From assembly GCF_001570765.1 (NCBI RefSeq), contig NZ_BCSH01000063.1, positions 1 through 49,179 of the forward strand: a stretch of 49,179 bases of DNA, read 5' to 3'. Source of the DNA: Nocardiopsis listeri NBRC 13360. Its GTDB lineage: Bacteria; Actinomycetota; Actinomycetes; Streptosporangiales; Streptosporangiaceae. The notes under the pieces are model-generated. The model was not told the DNA's origin. It did no database searches and saw nothing but the letters and a program-made list of their open reading frames with translations. Positions within the stretch are counted from its first letter, which is position 1; each line of letters starts with the position of its first letter. Made by a program: the position numbers and the translations under genes. Below, piece by piece: positions 16,188-25,307 of the stretch.

Positions 16188-16439
16188 TCAGTACATCCGT
16201 CGGATGTGAAAAGCGCTACCCCGCGCCAAGGGCCGCTCCGCGACGAACTCGTGCATCTTCATCCGGCACCAGGACGGTATGTCCGCGCTCGCGGCGGGAT
16301 CGTCCGCGGTGACCGCGATGACCGCACCGATGGGCACTTCGTGCAATCGGGCGGCCAACATGATGATCGGAACAGGGCACTTGCGGCCCACCGCCTCCAC
16401 GGTGACCAGGGGTCGCTGTTCGGTCGGTCGCTCGGGCAC
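16188..16439 (-). CDS. TusA-family sulfurtransferase-like protein
   Basis: 83 residues with the TusA/SirA core: VEAVGRKCPVPIIMLAARL carries the sulfur-accepting cysteine, and ADDPAASADIPSWCRMKMHEF is the second conserved block, although the usual WC..(T/A)GH is here WCRMKMHE. TusA proteins relay persulfide sulfur between enzymes; the partner here is unknown. thiI lies at the far end of the window, with no evidence of a link. I chose the GTG at 16439 because GAGGAG is 5 nt upstream; a GTG at 16445 would be too close to it. Confidence 0.82.
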   Translation of the reverse strand: MPERPTEQRPLVTVEAVGRKCPVPIIMLAARLHEVPIGAVIAVTADDPAASADIPSWCRMKMHEFVAERPLARGSAFHIRRMY

Positions 16440-16850
16440 GTCCACTCCTCGTCGGTCGTCGTCCTGTGTCCTTATCTTGACCTGGGCCGCTCGAAAAGGC
16501 GCACCCGGTTAAGGGTGTCGTAAACCCAGCGATACGCTCGCCTTAGTCTCGTGCCGAGAACGCGCACACCCCCGCCCACGGCGGTGATGTGCGGGAACCC
16601 GGCCGAGGGTCCGGGGATACGCCGGGCCGCGCCTCGTAGCCAGCCGGGAGGAAGTCCCTCGCGGGCGACCTGGCCCGGCTCCGCGAGACGGACGAGCGTT
16701 CCGGGAGGGCACGCCTGGCACAACACGCTGACCAGGTGAGCCCATGAACGGCACCTCGACCGGTTCGCGATAATGTTTCCCCCTGAAAAGCTTTGGATAC
16801 TTAGGCCGCCCGTGGAGGATCCGCGGGCTTCACCGCTGGGAAGGCAATCC
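16440..16850. other. 411-bp divergent intergenic region, tusA-like gene / ctaC
   Basis: No credible gene is present. It must hold the promoters of the tusA-like gene (minus) and of the ctaC operon (plus). The best plus-strand -10 is GATAAT at 16769-16774 with TGAACG 18 bp upstream (16745-16750), giving a roughly 70-nt leader. For the minus strand, GATAAG near 16475 is a weak candidate. Nothing else is identifiable. Confidence 0.4.
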
Positions 16851-17792
16851 GTGAGTCCGACCCGCCAAAAAAATCGGCGCTCGACACTGCGCCGATGGGC
16901 ACCACGCGGCGCCGCGCTCGCCGTGTTGGGGCTGGCCGCGACCGGCTGCGCGTCGAACGAGCTCACTCGTTTGGGCATGCCGGAACCGATCACCGAGCAG
17001 GCCGAGCGTGTTCTCGCGCTCTGGCAGGGCTCGTGGGTCACCGCTTTCGCGGTCGGCATTCTCGTATGGGGACTGTTCATCTGGACGATCCTCTTCCACC
17101 GCAAGCGCTCTGAGCAGTTGCCACCGCAGGTGCGGTACAACATGCCCATCGAAGCGCTGTACACCGTGTTGCCGATCGTCGTCATCTCGGTGCTCTTCTT
17201 CTTCACCGCGCGAGACCAGGCGTACCTGATGGAGACCGAAGAGCCCGCGGACGTGCACGTTGAGGTCGTGGCCTTCCAATGGGCCTGGCAGTTCAACTAC
17301 ATGGACGACACCAAGGAGAACGGTGGGGAGGTGCTCCACTCCGAGGTGGGTATCCCCAACCCGGACGGCACCGCCGACCGCTCCACTCAGCCCACCCTCG
17401 TCCTGCCCGAGAACTCGATCGTCCACTTCGACCTCCACTCTCCCGACGTCATCCACTCGTTCTGGATCCCGGCGTTCGGTTTCAAGATGGACGTCGTCCC
17501 TGGACGCGACAACGCGTTCCAGGTCGATATGACCGATGGCACCGAGGGCACGTACGTCGGTCGTTGCGCCGAGCTGTGCGGTGTCGACCACACCCGCATG
17601 CTCTTCAACGTCGAGGTCCTGCCGCAGGACGAGTACGAGGCCTGGGCCGCCGAACAGGAACAACTGGCCTCCGAGGAGGCCGGCGCCGAGGGTCTGGTGG
17701 AGGACTCCACCGACTCGGCCGATGGTTCCGGGGCCGAGGGCACCGGGGCCGAAGGCTCCGGCGCCGAGGCGACCGAGGAGAATGACGAGTGA
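16851..17792 (+). CDS. ctaC: Cytochrome c oxidase subunit II
   Basis: 313 residues; part of the aa3 oxidase receiving electrons from the bcc complex through CuA. A lipobox (LAATGC) near residue 35 suggests a lipid-anchored N-terminus, followed by two membrane helices. The CuA site is visible: His in IHSFWIP, CAELCG, and VDHTRM. WAWQFNY is the conserved aromatic patch for electron entry. The last 40 residues are an added acidic tail with GAEG-type repeats. The GTG at 16851 has GGGAAGG upstream; the frame opens at 16773 without a signal. It overlaps the ctaD start by one base (TGATG). Confidence 0.96.
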   Translation: MSPTRQKNRRSTLRRWAPRGAALAVLGLAATGCASNELTRLGMPEPITEQAERVLALWQGSWVTAFAVGILVWGLFIWTILFHRKRSEQLPPQVRYNMPIEALYTVLPIVVISVLFFFTARDQAYLMETEEPADVHVEVVAFQWAWQFNYMDDTKENGGEVLHSEVGIPNPDGTADRSTQPTLVLPENSIVHFDLHSPDVIHSFWIPAFGFKMDVVPGRDNAFQVDMTDGTEGTYVGRCAELCGVDHTRMLFNVEVLPQDEYEAWAAEQEQLASEEAGAEGLVEDSTDSADGSGAEGTGAEGSGAEATEENDE

Positions 17793-19474
17793 TGAGTACG
17801 ACGGCAACCGAGGCGACCAAGCCTCGCATCGATGGTCAGGCACCGTCGCGCAAGGGGTCGCTCCTCGTCAACTGGATGACGTCGACCGACCACAAGATCA
17901 TCGGGTACATGTACCTGATCACCTCCTTCGCCTTCTTCCTCCTTGGCGGGGTGCTGGCGGTCCTGATGCGTCTGGAACTGTTCTCGCCGGGCATGCAGTT
18001 CATGTCCAACGAACAGTTCAACCAGATGTTCACCATGCATGGCACGATCATGCTGCTGATGTTCGCGACCCCGCTGTTCGTCGGGTTCGCGAACGTCATG
18101 ATGCCGATTCACATCGGTTCGCCCGACGTGGCGTTCCCGAGGATGAACCTGTTCGGTTACTACCTGTTCCTCTTCGGTAGCCTCATCGCGATCAGTGGGT
18201 TCCTGACCCCGGGCGGCGCGGCCAGCTTCGGTTGGTTCGCCTACACACCGCTCTCCGACGCGGTGCGCTCACCGGGTCTGGGCGGTGACCTGTGGATCCT
18301 GGGCCTGGTCGTGTCCGGTCTGGCCACCATCCTGGGTGCGGTCAACTTCATCACCACCGCTCTGTGCATGCGCGCACCCGGTATGACGATGTTCCGCATG
18401 TCGATCTTCACCTGGAACGTGGTCTTGACCAGCGTCCTGGTGCTCATCGCGTTCCCGGTCCTGACCGGTGCCCTGATCGCGCTGGGCGCCGACCGCATGG
18501 TCGGTACCCACGTGTTCGACCCGGCGCACGGTGGCGCCATCCTGTGGCAGCACCTGTTCTGGTTCTTCGGTCACCCCGAGGTGTACATCATCGCGCTGCC
18601 GTTCTTCGGTATCGCGACCGAGATCCTGCCGGTGTTCAGCCGCAAGCCGATCTTCGGCTACAAGAGCCTGGTGGCCGCCACCATCGCCATCGCCGGTCTG
18701 TCCGTGACCGTGTGGGCGCACCACATGTTCCCGACCGGCGCGGTGTTGTTGCCGTTCTTCTCGTTCATGACGTTCCTCATCGCGGTCCCGACCGGGGTGA
18801 AGTTCTTCAACTGGATCGGCACGATGTGGCGGGGGCAGCTCTCCTTCGAGACGCCGATGCTGTTCACGATCGGCTTCCTGGCGACCTTCCTCTTCGGTGG
18901 CATCACCGGCGTCATCCTGGCCTCGCCGCCGCTGGACTTCCACGTCACCGACTCCTACTTCGTGGTGGCGCACTTCCACTACGTGGTGTTCGGCACCGTG
19001 GTGTTCGCGATGTTCGCGGGTTTCTACTTCTGGTGGCCCAAGTTCACCGGCAAGATGCTCAACGAGAAGCTCGGCAAGTTCCACTTCTGGCTGCTGTTCC
19101 TGGGCTTCCACGGCACCTTCCTGGTGCAGCACTGGCTGGGCGTGGCGGGCTTCCCCCGGCGTTACGCCGATTACCTGCCCGACGACGGCTTCACCGAGCT
19201 GAACCAGATCTCCTCGATCTCCTCGTTCGTGCTCGCGGCCTCCACGCTGATCTTCTTCTGGAACATCTACGTCACCGCGAAGAAGGCGCCGCTGGTCGAG
19301 GTGGACGACCCCTGGGGCTACGGCTGCTCCCTGGAATGGGCCACGTCCTGCCCGCCGCCCAGGCACAACTTCACCTCGCTGCCGCGAATCCGCTCCGAAC
19401 GTCCGGCCTTCGACCTCAACCACCCGCACGTCGCGGCCCCCGGTGCCGTCGCCGCCGGTGCCGAGAAGAAGTAG
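17792..19474 (+). CDS. ctaD: Cytochrome c oxidase subunit I
   Basis: 560 residues with twelve expected helices. Haem a ligand His is in [10 protein letters not shown]; the CuB His and cross-linked Tyr are in [12 protein letters not shown] of the CuB site is in WAHHMF; haem a3 and a ligands are in [11 protein letters not shown]. It is the catalytic oxygen-reducing, proton-pumping subunit of the aa3 oxidase. The ATG at 17792 and a GTG at 17789 are both usable; GAGGAG serves either. It is translationally coupled to ctaC. Confidence 0.97.
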   Translation: MSTTATEATKPRIDGQAPSRKGSLLVNWMTSTDHKIIGYMYLITSFAFFLLGGVLAVLMRLELFSPGMQFMSNEQFNQMFTMHGTIMLLMFATPLFVGFANVMMPIHIGSPDVAFPRMNLFGYYLFLFGSLIAISGFLTPGGAASFGWFAYTPLSDAVRSPGLGGDLWILGLVVSGLATILGAVNFITTALCMRAPGMTMFRMSIFTWNVVLTSVLVLIAFPVLTGALIALGADRMVGTHVFDPAHGGAILWQHLFWFFGHPEVYIIALPFFGIATEILPVFSRKPIFGYKSLVAATIAIAGLSVTVWAHHMFPTGAVLLPFFSFMTFLIAVPTGVKFFNWIGTMWRGQLSFETPMLFTIGFLATFLFGGITGVILASPPLDFHVTDSYFVVAHFHYVVFGTVVFAMFAGFYFWWPKFTGKMLNEKLGKFHFWLLFLGFHGTFLVQHWLGVAGFPRRYADYLPDDGFTELNQISSISSFVLAASTLIFFWNIYVTAKKAPLVEVDDPWGYGCSLEWATSCPPPRHNFTSLPRIRSERPAFDLNHPHVAAPGAVAAGAEKK

Positions 19475-19486
19475 GAGGCGGCCCAT

Positions 19487-19912
19487 ATGAAGATGCAGGC
19501 CTACCTGTTCATGGGGATCGCGACCTTCTTCGGTCTGGTCGGTGCCCTGTACATCTACTGGTCCTACCTGGAGACCGGCCAGATCGAGTGGGTCGGTTCC
19601 ACCATCCTGGTCGTGGGCATCGGCTTCGGCTGGATGCTCGGGTTCTGGCTCTGGCAGTCGGCTCGCCGCAGTGAGCACCACCACGGCCTGCCGCCCGAGG
19701 AGCGCCTCGACGGCGAGATCTCCGAGAACTCCGGCGAGTACGGCTTCTTCAGCCCGCACAGCTGGTGGCCGATGTTCGTCGCGCTGGCCGTCGCCTTCAC
19801 CGCGGTCGGCATGGCGATCGGCTGGTGGATGTTGTTCCTCGGTTTCCTAGCCATCATCCTGACCACGATCGGCTGGGTCTTCGAGTACTACCGCAAGGAG
19901 TTCCAGCACTGA
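19487..19912 (+). CDS. ctaF: Cytochrome c oxidase subunit IV, actinobacterial type
   Basis: 141 residues with four hydrophobic helices, beginning MKMQAYLFMGIATFFGLVGALY and containing WMLGFWLWQSARRSEHHHGLPPEERLD, which is typical of the small actinobacterial oxidase subunit CtaF. It is an integral accessory subunit of the aa3 oxidase. AGGAGG lies ideally before the ATG, and only 12 nt separate it from ctaD, so ctaC-ctaD-ctaF form one operon ending at the terminator at 19981. Confidence 0.93.
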   Translation: MKMQAYLFMGIATFFGLVGALYIYWSYLETGQIEWVGSTILVVGIGFGWMLGFWLWQSARRSEHHHGLPPEERLDGEISENSGEYGFFSPHSWWPMFVALAVAFTAVGMAIGWWMLFLGFLAIILTTIGWVFEYYRKEFQH

Positions 19913-19980
19913 GATCGGCCCCGGAGGCGATTGTTCTTCGAGAGAAGATGGTCACCCAGGGTAAGATTTGAGTGTCACCG

Positions 19981-20038
19981 CCCCGGTGGCCGGACACGCG
20001 TCCGTCAGGCGCGTGCCGGACGCCGGGGCTCTTGTTTT
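19981..20038 (+). terminator. Long hairpin with U-rich tail after ctaF
   Basis: A bulged stem pairs CCCCGG..CCGGACACGCG (from 19981) with CGCGTGCCGGACGCCGGGG (ending 20028), followed by CTCTTGTTTT. With a real U-tract it is one of the most canonical intrinsic terminators in the window. Confidence 0.8.
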
Positions 20039-20120
20039 AGCGTTGCCCGAAGGGCGCGGAAAGGCTCCGGCCCGGGCCGGACGCTCCGGTGCGCCGACCG
20101 AATGGACGTTGGAGGACTGT

Positions 20121-21419
20121 GTGAAGCGACGAGCCCACTCACGAGGGGCCCTGGCAATGGCCGTGCTCGTCCTGCTCACCGCCTGCAGCACCGATGAGGA
20201 GCCGGAGCCGGACGAGCAGGTCATCGAGGAGGCCGGTCCCGAGGTGACCATCACGCCCGAACCGGGAGCCACCGAGGTCGCGCCGAACACCCCGGTCCGG
20301 GTCGCGGCCGAGGGCGGCACCATCACCGACGTGCGGATCGACCAGGTCGACCCGTCCGCGGCGGGGGAGACGGGCGACGGTGCGGTGGAGGCGGCGGAGG
20401 AACCCACGGTCCACGACGTCACCGGTACCCTCAACGAGGCCGAGAACGCCTGGATGGCCGACTGGAACCTGCATCCCGGGTCGGCGATCACGGTGACCGC
20501 GACCGCCACCGACGACGAGGGTGAGGAGACCGAGGTCGTCTCCGAGTTCACCACGCAGGACACCACGGAGGGGCAGAGCCTCGAACTGGTCTCCAACTTC
20601 CCCACCTCGGGGCAGACCGTCGGGGTGGGCATGCCCGTGATCATCAACTTCGACCTGCCCGTCACCAACAAGGAGCAGGTGGAGAACTCCATGGAGGTCA
20701 TCTCCGAGGAGGAGGCGCAGGGGGCCTGGAACTGGGTCTCCGACCAGATGGCGGTCTTTCGACCCGAGGAGTACTGGGAGCCCTACCAGGAGATCGCGGT
20801 CGACCTGCACCTGGCCGGGGTGGAGGCCTCCGACGGCGTCTTCGGGGTGAGCGACCACCGCATCGAGTTCGAGGTCGGCCGGGAGATGATCTCCACGATG
20901 CATGTCCCCGACCACGAGATGGAGGTGTCCGTCGACGGCGAGAACGTCCGCACCATCCCGGTGAGCAACGGGGCCGCCGACGAACGCTTCAACACCACGA
21001 CCTCCGGTGTCCACCTCACCATGGAGAAGTACGAGTCCCTGGTGATGGACTCCGCCACCGTCGGAATCGAGGAGGGGGAACCCGGTCACTACCGCCTGGA
21101 CGTCGATTGGGCGGTGCGCACCTCCAACAGCGGCGAGTTCTCCCACGCCGCCCCTTGGAACTCCGGCAACCTGGGCAGCGCCAACACCTCCAACGGGTGC
21201 ACCAACATGACCGTCGAGGACGCCCGCTGGTTCCACGACGAGTCGCTGATGGGCGACGTCCTGGAGACCACCGGTACCGACCGCGAGCTGGAGTGGGACA
21301 ACGGCTGGGGCTTCTACCAGCGTTCCTGGGAGGAATGGCTGGAGCAGAGCGCCACCGGTGAGCCCCAGAACACCGACGGTTCGGGCACTCCCGGGGACGT
21401 CCACGGAGAGGAACTCTAG
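20121..21419 (+). CDS. L,D-transpeptidase lipoprotein with Ig-like domains
   Basis: 432 residues. A lipobox (LVLLTAC) follows a basic N-terminus, so the protein is exported and lipid-anchored. The mature part starts with a very acidic linker, then two Ig-like domains of the actinobacterial Ldt type (about 40-270), then a YkuD catalytic domain with HAAPWNSGNLGSANTSNGC. These enzymes form 3-3 peptidoglycan cross-links. The catalytic cysteine is present, but the usual SHGC motif reads SNGC. The GTG at 20121 has GGAGG 5 nt upstream; the frame extends to 19968 without coding character. Confidence 0.9.
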   Translation: MKRRAHSRGALAMAVLVLLTACSTDEEPEPDEQVIEEAGPEVTITPEPGATEVAPNTPVRVAAEGGTITDVRIDQVDPSAAGETGDGAVEAAEEPTVHDVTGTLNEAENAWMADWNLHPGSAITVTATATDDEGEETEVVSEFTTQDTTEGQSLELVSNFPTSGQTVGVGMPVIINFDLPVTNKEQVENSMEVISEEEAQGAWNWVSDQMAVFRPEEYWEPYQEIAVDLHLAGVEASDGVFGVSDHRIEFEVGREMISTMHVPDHEMEVSVDGENVRTIPVSNGAADERFNTTTSGVHLTMEKYESLVMDSATVGIEEGEPGHYRLDVDWAVRTSNSGEFSHAAPWNSGNLGSANTSNGCTNMTVEDARWFHDESLMGDVLETTGTDRELEWDNGWGFYQRSWEEWLEQSATGEPQNTDGSGTPGDVHGEEL

Positions 21420-21478
21420 GAGGCACGGCCCCCGGAAGCCCCCGGATCCCCTCGGGCTCCAAGCGTCCCGGGAACGCC

Positions 21479-22615
21479 TCAGCCCCCTTCGGGGCCTCTC
21501 AGGAGGTCCTCAAGGCGCCTCAGGGCCTGATCCCAACCCCACTCCCGGCAAACCCATTCGCGACCGCGTGAGCCCATCAGGGCGGCGCGGTCGCGGTCTT
21601 TCAGGAGCCGAATGATCGCGCGGGCGGCGGGCCCGGGCAAGGATCCGTCCACCACGTGTCCGGTCTCGCCCTCCAGGACCGCGTCCGGGGCGCCGCCCGA
21701 GGAGCCCGCCACCACCGGCAATCCGGTGGCCGACGCCTCCAGGTAGACCATCCCCAGCCCCTCCACGTCCAGTCCGCCCCGCCGGGTCCGACACGGCATG
21801 GCGAACACGTCGCCCGCGTCGTAGTGGGCGGGCAGGTCCTCGGCCCGGACCGGGCCGGTGAAGCGCACCGAGTCCATTCCCGCGGCGGCCGAACGCAGCC
21901 GGGAGGCGTAGGGGCCGTCGCCCACCAACAGCAGCACCGCGTCGGGGACGTCCGCCAGAACCCGCGGCCAGGCACGGATCAGGGTGTCCTGTCCCTTGCG
22001 CGGCACCATGCGCGACACGCACACCACCACGGGGCGGTCGCCCAACCCCAGACGCTCACGCACCTCCTCGCCTCCGGTGCCGGGCCGGAAACGGTCGGTG
22101 TCCACCCCGGGGGCCAACCGACGCATGCGCGCGCCGGCGGCGGGGGACAGGGAGCGCGCCAACCGGCGCCGGGTGTATTCGCCCAGGTAGGTGACGGTGT
22201 CCACGGTGTCACCGATCCGACGCAGCGCCGAGGCGGGCCCGGGCAGGACGGTCCAACCGGTCTCATGGCCATGGGTGAGCGCGACCTGTCGAAGGGGACG
22301 CAGGTGGGCCGCGGCCAGCCCCAACGGGGCCGCGGCGCCGTAGAGCACGGAATCGCACCCTTCGAGTTCGGCGATCACCCGCGCCCGCCGCACCACCCGT
22401 GGAGTGGGCAGCAGCACCTTGGCCGCGTCCCGCACGATCGGGAAGGGCAGGCGGAGGTCGAAGTGGGGGTCGGCCGCCTGGTCGGCGGCCTCGGGGGAGG
22501 AGCAGTAGACCACGACCGACCCGGGCCGGCGGCGCAGGGCGAGCTCGTGCACGAAGGACTCGATGCCGCCCACGCGGGGTGGGAAGTCGTTGGTGATGAT
22601 CAGGGTTCGCGACAC
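21479..22615 (-). CDS. pimB: GT4 glycosyltransferase, PimB-like mannosyltransferase
   Basis: 378 residues, GT-B fold. The N-terminal TLIITNDFPPRVGGIESFVHELA, the acceptor-domain LTHGHETGW, the hinge PGVDTDRFRP, the donor-site VSRMVPRKGQDTLI and the EX7E-type VFAMPCR...GLDVEGLGMVYLEASA match mycobacterial PimB', which adds the second mannose to phosphatidylinositol mannoside using GDP-mannose. Function is by remembered similarity; a related lipid acceptor is possible. The GTG at 22615 has TAGACT 7 nt upstream and no Shine-Dalgarno, so it is probably leaderless. Confidence 0.86.
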   Translation of the reverse strand: MSRTLIITNDFPPRVGGIESFVHELALRRRPGSVVVYCSSPEAADQAADPHFDLRLPFPIVRDAAKVLLPTPRVVRRARVIAELEGCDSVLYGAAAPLGLAAAHLRPLRQVALTHGHETGWTVLPGPASALRRIGDTVDTVTYLGEYTRRRLARSLSPAAGARMRRLAPGVDTDRFRPGTGGEEVRERLGLGDRPVVVCVSRMVPRKGQDTLIRAWPRVLADVPDAVLLLVGDGPYASRLRSAAAGMDSVRFTGPVRAEDLPAHYDAGDVFAMPCRTRRGGLDVEGLGMVYLEASATGLPVVAGSSGGAPDAVLEGETGHVVDGSLPGPAARAIIRLLKDRDRAALMGSRGREWVCREWGWDQALRRLEDLLRGPEGG

Positions 22616-22622
22616 CCTGGTG

Positions 22623-22651
22623 AGTCTAGGGGGATTTCCTTCAGTGGTTCA
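22623..22651 (-). promoter_or_regulatory. Probable leaderless promoter of pimB
   Basis: TGAACC (22651-22646), a 17-bp spacer and TAGACT (22628-22623) on the minus strand; the -10 ends 7 nt before the GTG. The -35 matches consensus only at three positions. Confidence 0.45.
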
Positions 22652-22663
22652 GGAAGGACGCCT

Positions 22664-22695
22664 CGGGCCCGTGGTGAACGTGCACCACGGGCCCG
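22664..22695 (-). terminator. 13-bp stem-loop after the first NlpC/P60 gene
   Basis: Perfect arms 22664-22676 (CGGGCCCGTGGTG) and 22683-22695 with a 6-nt loop, starting 22 nt beyond the stop at 22718. It insulates pimB from the upstream hydrolase gene. Confidence 0.75.
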
Positions 22696-22717
22696 GGCGA
22701 ACCGGAGAGGCGAGCGG

Positions 22718-23755
22718 TCACGGCCGCACGGCGGTGGTGAAGCTGGAGCGGTAGTAGTCGTTGAGGGTGACCGTGCCGATGGGGCGCGAGGACGTGGAGG
22801 CGTGCACCATCACGTTGTCGCCCGCGTACAGGCCCACGTGGGTGGGGCTGGCGCCGTAGAAGAACATCAGGTCACCGGGCTGCATGTTCTCCCAGGACAC
22901 CCGCTGCCCGGCGTTGACCTGGTCGTAGGTGGTGCGCGGCAGGTTGACGCCCGCCTGGGCCCAGGCGGCCTGGGTCAGACCGGAGCAGTCGTAGCCGCCC
23001 GGTCCGGTGCCGCCCCAGACGTAGGGCTTGCCGATCTGGGCGTAGGCGAAGTCCAAGGCGACCTGTGCGTTGCCGGTGGCCGGGCCGGTGTAGCTCGCAC
23101 CGCCCCCGCTGTCGCCGCCGCCGCTGCCACTGTCGTTGCCGACGTTCTCGGTGGCCTCGGCCTGTTCCTCGGCGGAGAGTTCTTCGAGCAGTTCCTCCTG
23201 CTCGGCGATGGAGGCCTCGGCCTCCTCGGTGGCCTCCTCCGCTTCCTCCAGCGCGTCGGCGGCGCTCTCCTCGGTGGACTCCGCCTCCTCGCGCAGGGAC
23301 TCCAGGTGCTCCAGCTCGTCGACGTACTGATCCAGGCCGGCCTGCTGCTGCTCGGACAGGTACGTGAGGTCGGCCTGGTGCTCCAAGGCGTCCTCTGGGC
23401 CGCTGGCGCCGATCAGGTGGGTGGGCGAGGTCGGGTCGACACCGGTGTAGGCGATGTTGGCCAGGCTGCGTACCCCGCCGCTCAGCTCGTCGATGGTCTC
23501 CTCGGCGGTCTCGATGTCGTCGAGCAGTTCCTCGAGCTTCTCCTCCGCGGCCTCGTGCGCCTCCTGGGCGTCGTTGTAGGCCGCGTTGAGCTCGATGAAC
23601 TCCTCTTCGAGACTCTCGATCTCCTCTCGCACCTCGTCGGCGGTCGGCTCGGCGTGCGCCACGGCGGTGGGGGCGAGGAAGGCCCCGACGCAGATCGAGG
23701 CGATGACGGCCGATCGGCGACCGGAGGCGCCACGGAATGCAGACACTGGCAACAC
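22718..23755 (-). CDS. Secreted NlpC/P60 peptidoglycan hydrolase with coiled-coil domain
   Basis: 345 residues. A signal peptide ends at AVAHA, followed by a long acidic coiled coil (about 36-210) like RipC/PcsB proteins, a Gly/Ser linker and a C-terminal NlpC/P60 domain with catalytic Cys in YDCSGLTQAAW, His in PTHVGLYAG and the third polar residue in VMVHAS. It likely cleaves stem peptides (D-Glu to diamino acid) during division or growth. The GTG at 23755 has GAGGGG 6 nt upstream; a GTG at 23746 is an alternative. It is a tandem paralogue of the next gene, with its own promoter and a roughly 150-nt leader. Confidence 0.92.
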   Translation of the reverse strand: MLPVSAFRGASGRRSAVIASICVGAFLAPTAVAHAEPTADEVREEIESLEEEFIELNAAYNDAQEAHEAAEEKLEELLDDIETAEETIDELSGGVRSLANIAYTGVDPTSPTHLIGASGPEDALEHQADLTYLSEQQQAGLDQYVDELEHLESLREEAESTEESAADALEEAEEATEEAEASIAEQEELLEELSAEEQAEATENVGNDSGSGGGDSGGGASYTGPATGNAQVALDFAYAQIGKPYVWGGTGPGGYDCSGLTQAAWAQAGVNLPRTTYDQVNAGQRVSWENMQPGDLMFFYGASPTHVGLYAGDNVMVHASTSSRPIGTVTLNDYYRSSFTTAVRP

Positions 23756-23912
23756 CTTTCTCCCCTCGTCCCGGGTGAAGTGGGGACAAGGGAGTGCGCC
23801 GGGCGGGACCAAGTCGAAGAGGTCGACCGAAAGGCTGCGGGGAGTGACCCGACCCGGACGTGATCGTCACCGACGGGGTTCGGTGAAGAGGAGCGACCAC
23901 GCTCGGCGATGA

Positions 23913-23942
23913 ACATTAGTGCATCCCTTGGGCCGCTCTCAA
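23913..23942 (-). promoter_or_regulatory. Promoter of the first NlpC/P60 gene
   Basis: TTGAGA (23942-23937), an 18-bp spacer and TAATGT (23918-23913) on the minus strand. This is a good housekeeping-sigma match, giving a start near 23906 and an unusually long leader of about 150 nt. Confidence 0.65.
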
Positions 23943-24015
23943 CTGTTTCGTGATGTTCCGGTGCATCAGGCGGTCTGTCCGAAACCCCTGACTTGCCGTT
24001 ACCTGGTGTCACCGA

Positions 24016-24055
24016 GAAACGAAAAAGGCCGCCGCCCCGGAGGGGTCGACGGCCT
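24016..24055 (-). terminator. Intrinsic terminator with U-tract after the second NlpC/P60 gene
   Basis: On the minus strand a GGCCG..CGGCC stem with inner CCC/GGG pairing (about 24055-24027) is followed by TTTTTCGTTT. It lies just beyond the stop at 24080. Confidence 0.75.
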
Positions 24056-24079
24056 CGACGAGTGTCGGCGCGCGGCGCG

Positions 24080-25072
24080 CTACAGGCGTACGGCGAACTC
24101 GAACTGACCGGCCCAGTAGGCGGCCAGTCCCACGACCTCGATGTTGCGGCCCGTGCGCGGGGCGTGCACCATCTGGTTGTTGCCGGCGTAGAGGCCGTTG
24201 TGGGCCTGGCCGGAGAAGAACATGATGTCGCCGGGCTGGAGCGAGCCCATGTCGTTGATGCGGGTACCGAGCCCGGCCTGGGCGTAGGTGGTGCGGGGCA
24301 GGTCCACGCCCGCGGCCCGCCAGGACGCCTGGACCAGACCGGAGCAGTCGTAGCCGTTGGGGCCGGTGCCGCCGTAGACGTAGGGCAGACCCACCTTCGA
24401 GTAGGCGAAGTCCAGCGCGCCGGAGGCGTTGCCGCTGCCCCCGTGGGACTGCCCGGCGCTGTCGTCGGCGCCCTCGCCGGAGCTGTCCGCGTCGGGGAAC
24501 TGCGCCAGGAGTTCCTGCTGCTCCTCGATGGCGCTCTCGACCTCGTCCTTGGCCTCCTCGCTCTCCTCCAAAGTGTCCTCGGCCTCCTCGAGGGACTTCT
24601 CGGCCTCGTCCTTGAGGGCGAAGAGACGCTCGGAGGAGTCGCCGAAGTCGTCGAGCTGGGACTGCTGGGTCTCCGACAGGTAGTTCAGGTCGGCGTTCTG
24701 CGCCAGCAGGGCCTCGGGCCCGTCGGAGGTGAGGATGTTCGTGGTGGAGTCGAGCTCGCCGCCCTGGTAGGTGGCGTTGGCGAACTGCTGGACCTGCTCG
24801 CGCAGCTCGTCGTAGCGTTCCTGCTCGTCCCCGACCTGTTCGTCGAGTTCGTCGTAGGCGGCCTTGGCCGTCTCGTAGTCCTCTTCGGCCTGGTTGTAGG
24901 CCTCGACGGCCTCCGAGGCCTCCTGGTTCAGTTCCTCGATGCGGTCCTCGACCTCGTCCTGGGTCGGTTCCGCATGGGCGACGCCGGGGGCGATGAAGGT
25001 GCCGGCGGCGACCACACCGAGGCCGGTCGTAGCGATTCGGCGAGCAGTACGCCGACCACCGGGGTTCTTCAT
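24080..25072 (-). CDS. Secreted NlpC/P60 peptidoglycan hydrolase, second paralogue
   Basis: 330 residues with the same architecture as its downstream neighbour: signal peptide ending GVAHA, acidic coiled coil (about 35-215), then an NlpC/P60 domain with Cys in YDCSGLVQASW, His in QAHNGLYAG and QMVHAP. The ATG at 25072 has AAGGAG about 12 nt upstream; the frame extends upstream to 25231 without coding character. It has its own promoter (25246-25274) and a leader of about 165 nt. The pair probably arose by duplication. Confidence 0.92.
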   Translation of the reverse strand: MKNPGGRRTARRIATTGLGVVAAGTFIAPGVAHAEPTQDEVEDRIEELNQEASEAVEAYNQAEEDYETAKAAYDELDEQVGDEQERYDELREQVQQFANATYQGGELDSTTNILTSDGPEALLAQNADLNYLSETQQSQLDDFGDSSERLFALKDEAEKSLEEAEDTLEESEEAKDEVESAIEEQQELLAQFPDADSSGEGADDSAGQSHGGSGNASGALDFAYSKVGLPYVYGGTGPNGYDCSGLVQASWRAAGVDLPRTTYAQAGLGTRINDMGSLQPGDIMFFSGQAHNGLYAGNNQMVHAPRTGRNIEVVGLAAYWAGQFEFAVRL

Positions 25073-25245
25073 GGCGGTCCACGCTCCTTGAGTGTCTGAG
25101 AAGTCCGCAGGGGTGACTGGGAGACGGAAAGTCTCGGGGGCGGCCCACGCCTTGGGACGGGCCGATATGAGTGTGCGGGCCCTCGCCGGGGATGGGGTGG
25201 CGCAAAGGCGGCCTTCTACCCGACGAAGCACTCACGTTCGGGACG

Positions 25246-25274
25246 AACCTAGCGGACGCGCCTTCCCCTCTCAA
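25246..25274 (-). promoter_or_regulatory. Promoter of the second NlpC/P60 gene
   Basis: TTGAGA (25274-25269), a 17-bp spacer and TAGGTT (25251-25246) on the minus strand. The -35 is identical to that of the tandem paralogue. The start would be near 25239, about 165 nt before the ATG. Confidence 0.65.
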
Positions 25275-25307
25275 CCACAACGAGCTTCGGCCACCACCAC
25301 GTTCGGT

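Larger units (their letters stand above)
23756..24079 (-). other. 324-bp gap: 5' leader of the first hydrolase and terminator of the second
   Basis: It holds the promoter at 23913-23942, a roughly 150-nt untranslated leader running to 23756, and the U-tailed terminator near 24016-24055. I looked for a c-di-AMP (ydaO) riboswitch, known upstream of actinobacterial wall hydrolases, and did not find its conserved blocks. Confidence 0.5.

Noticed and set aside
23756..25245. c-di-AMP (ydaO) riboswitches in the leaders of both NlpC/P60 genes
   Set aside because: The leaders are the right length and the gene class fits, but I could not find the conserved GGGGUGAAUC-like and CCGAA...CAGCUNACC blocks. 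An Infernal search would settle it.
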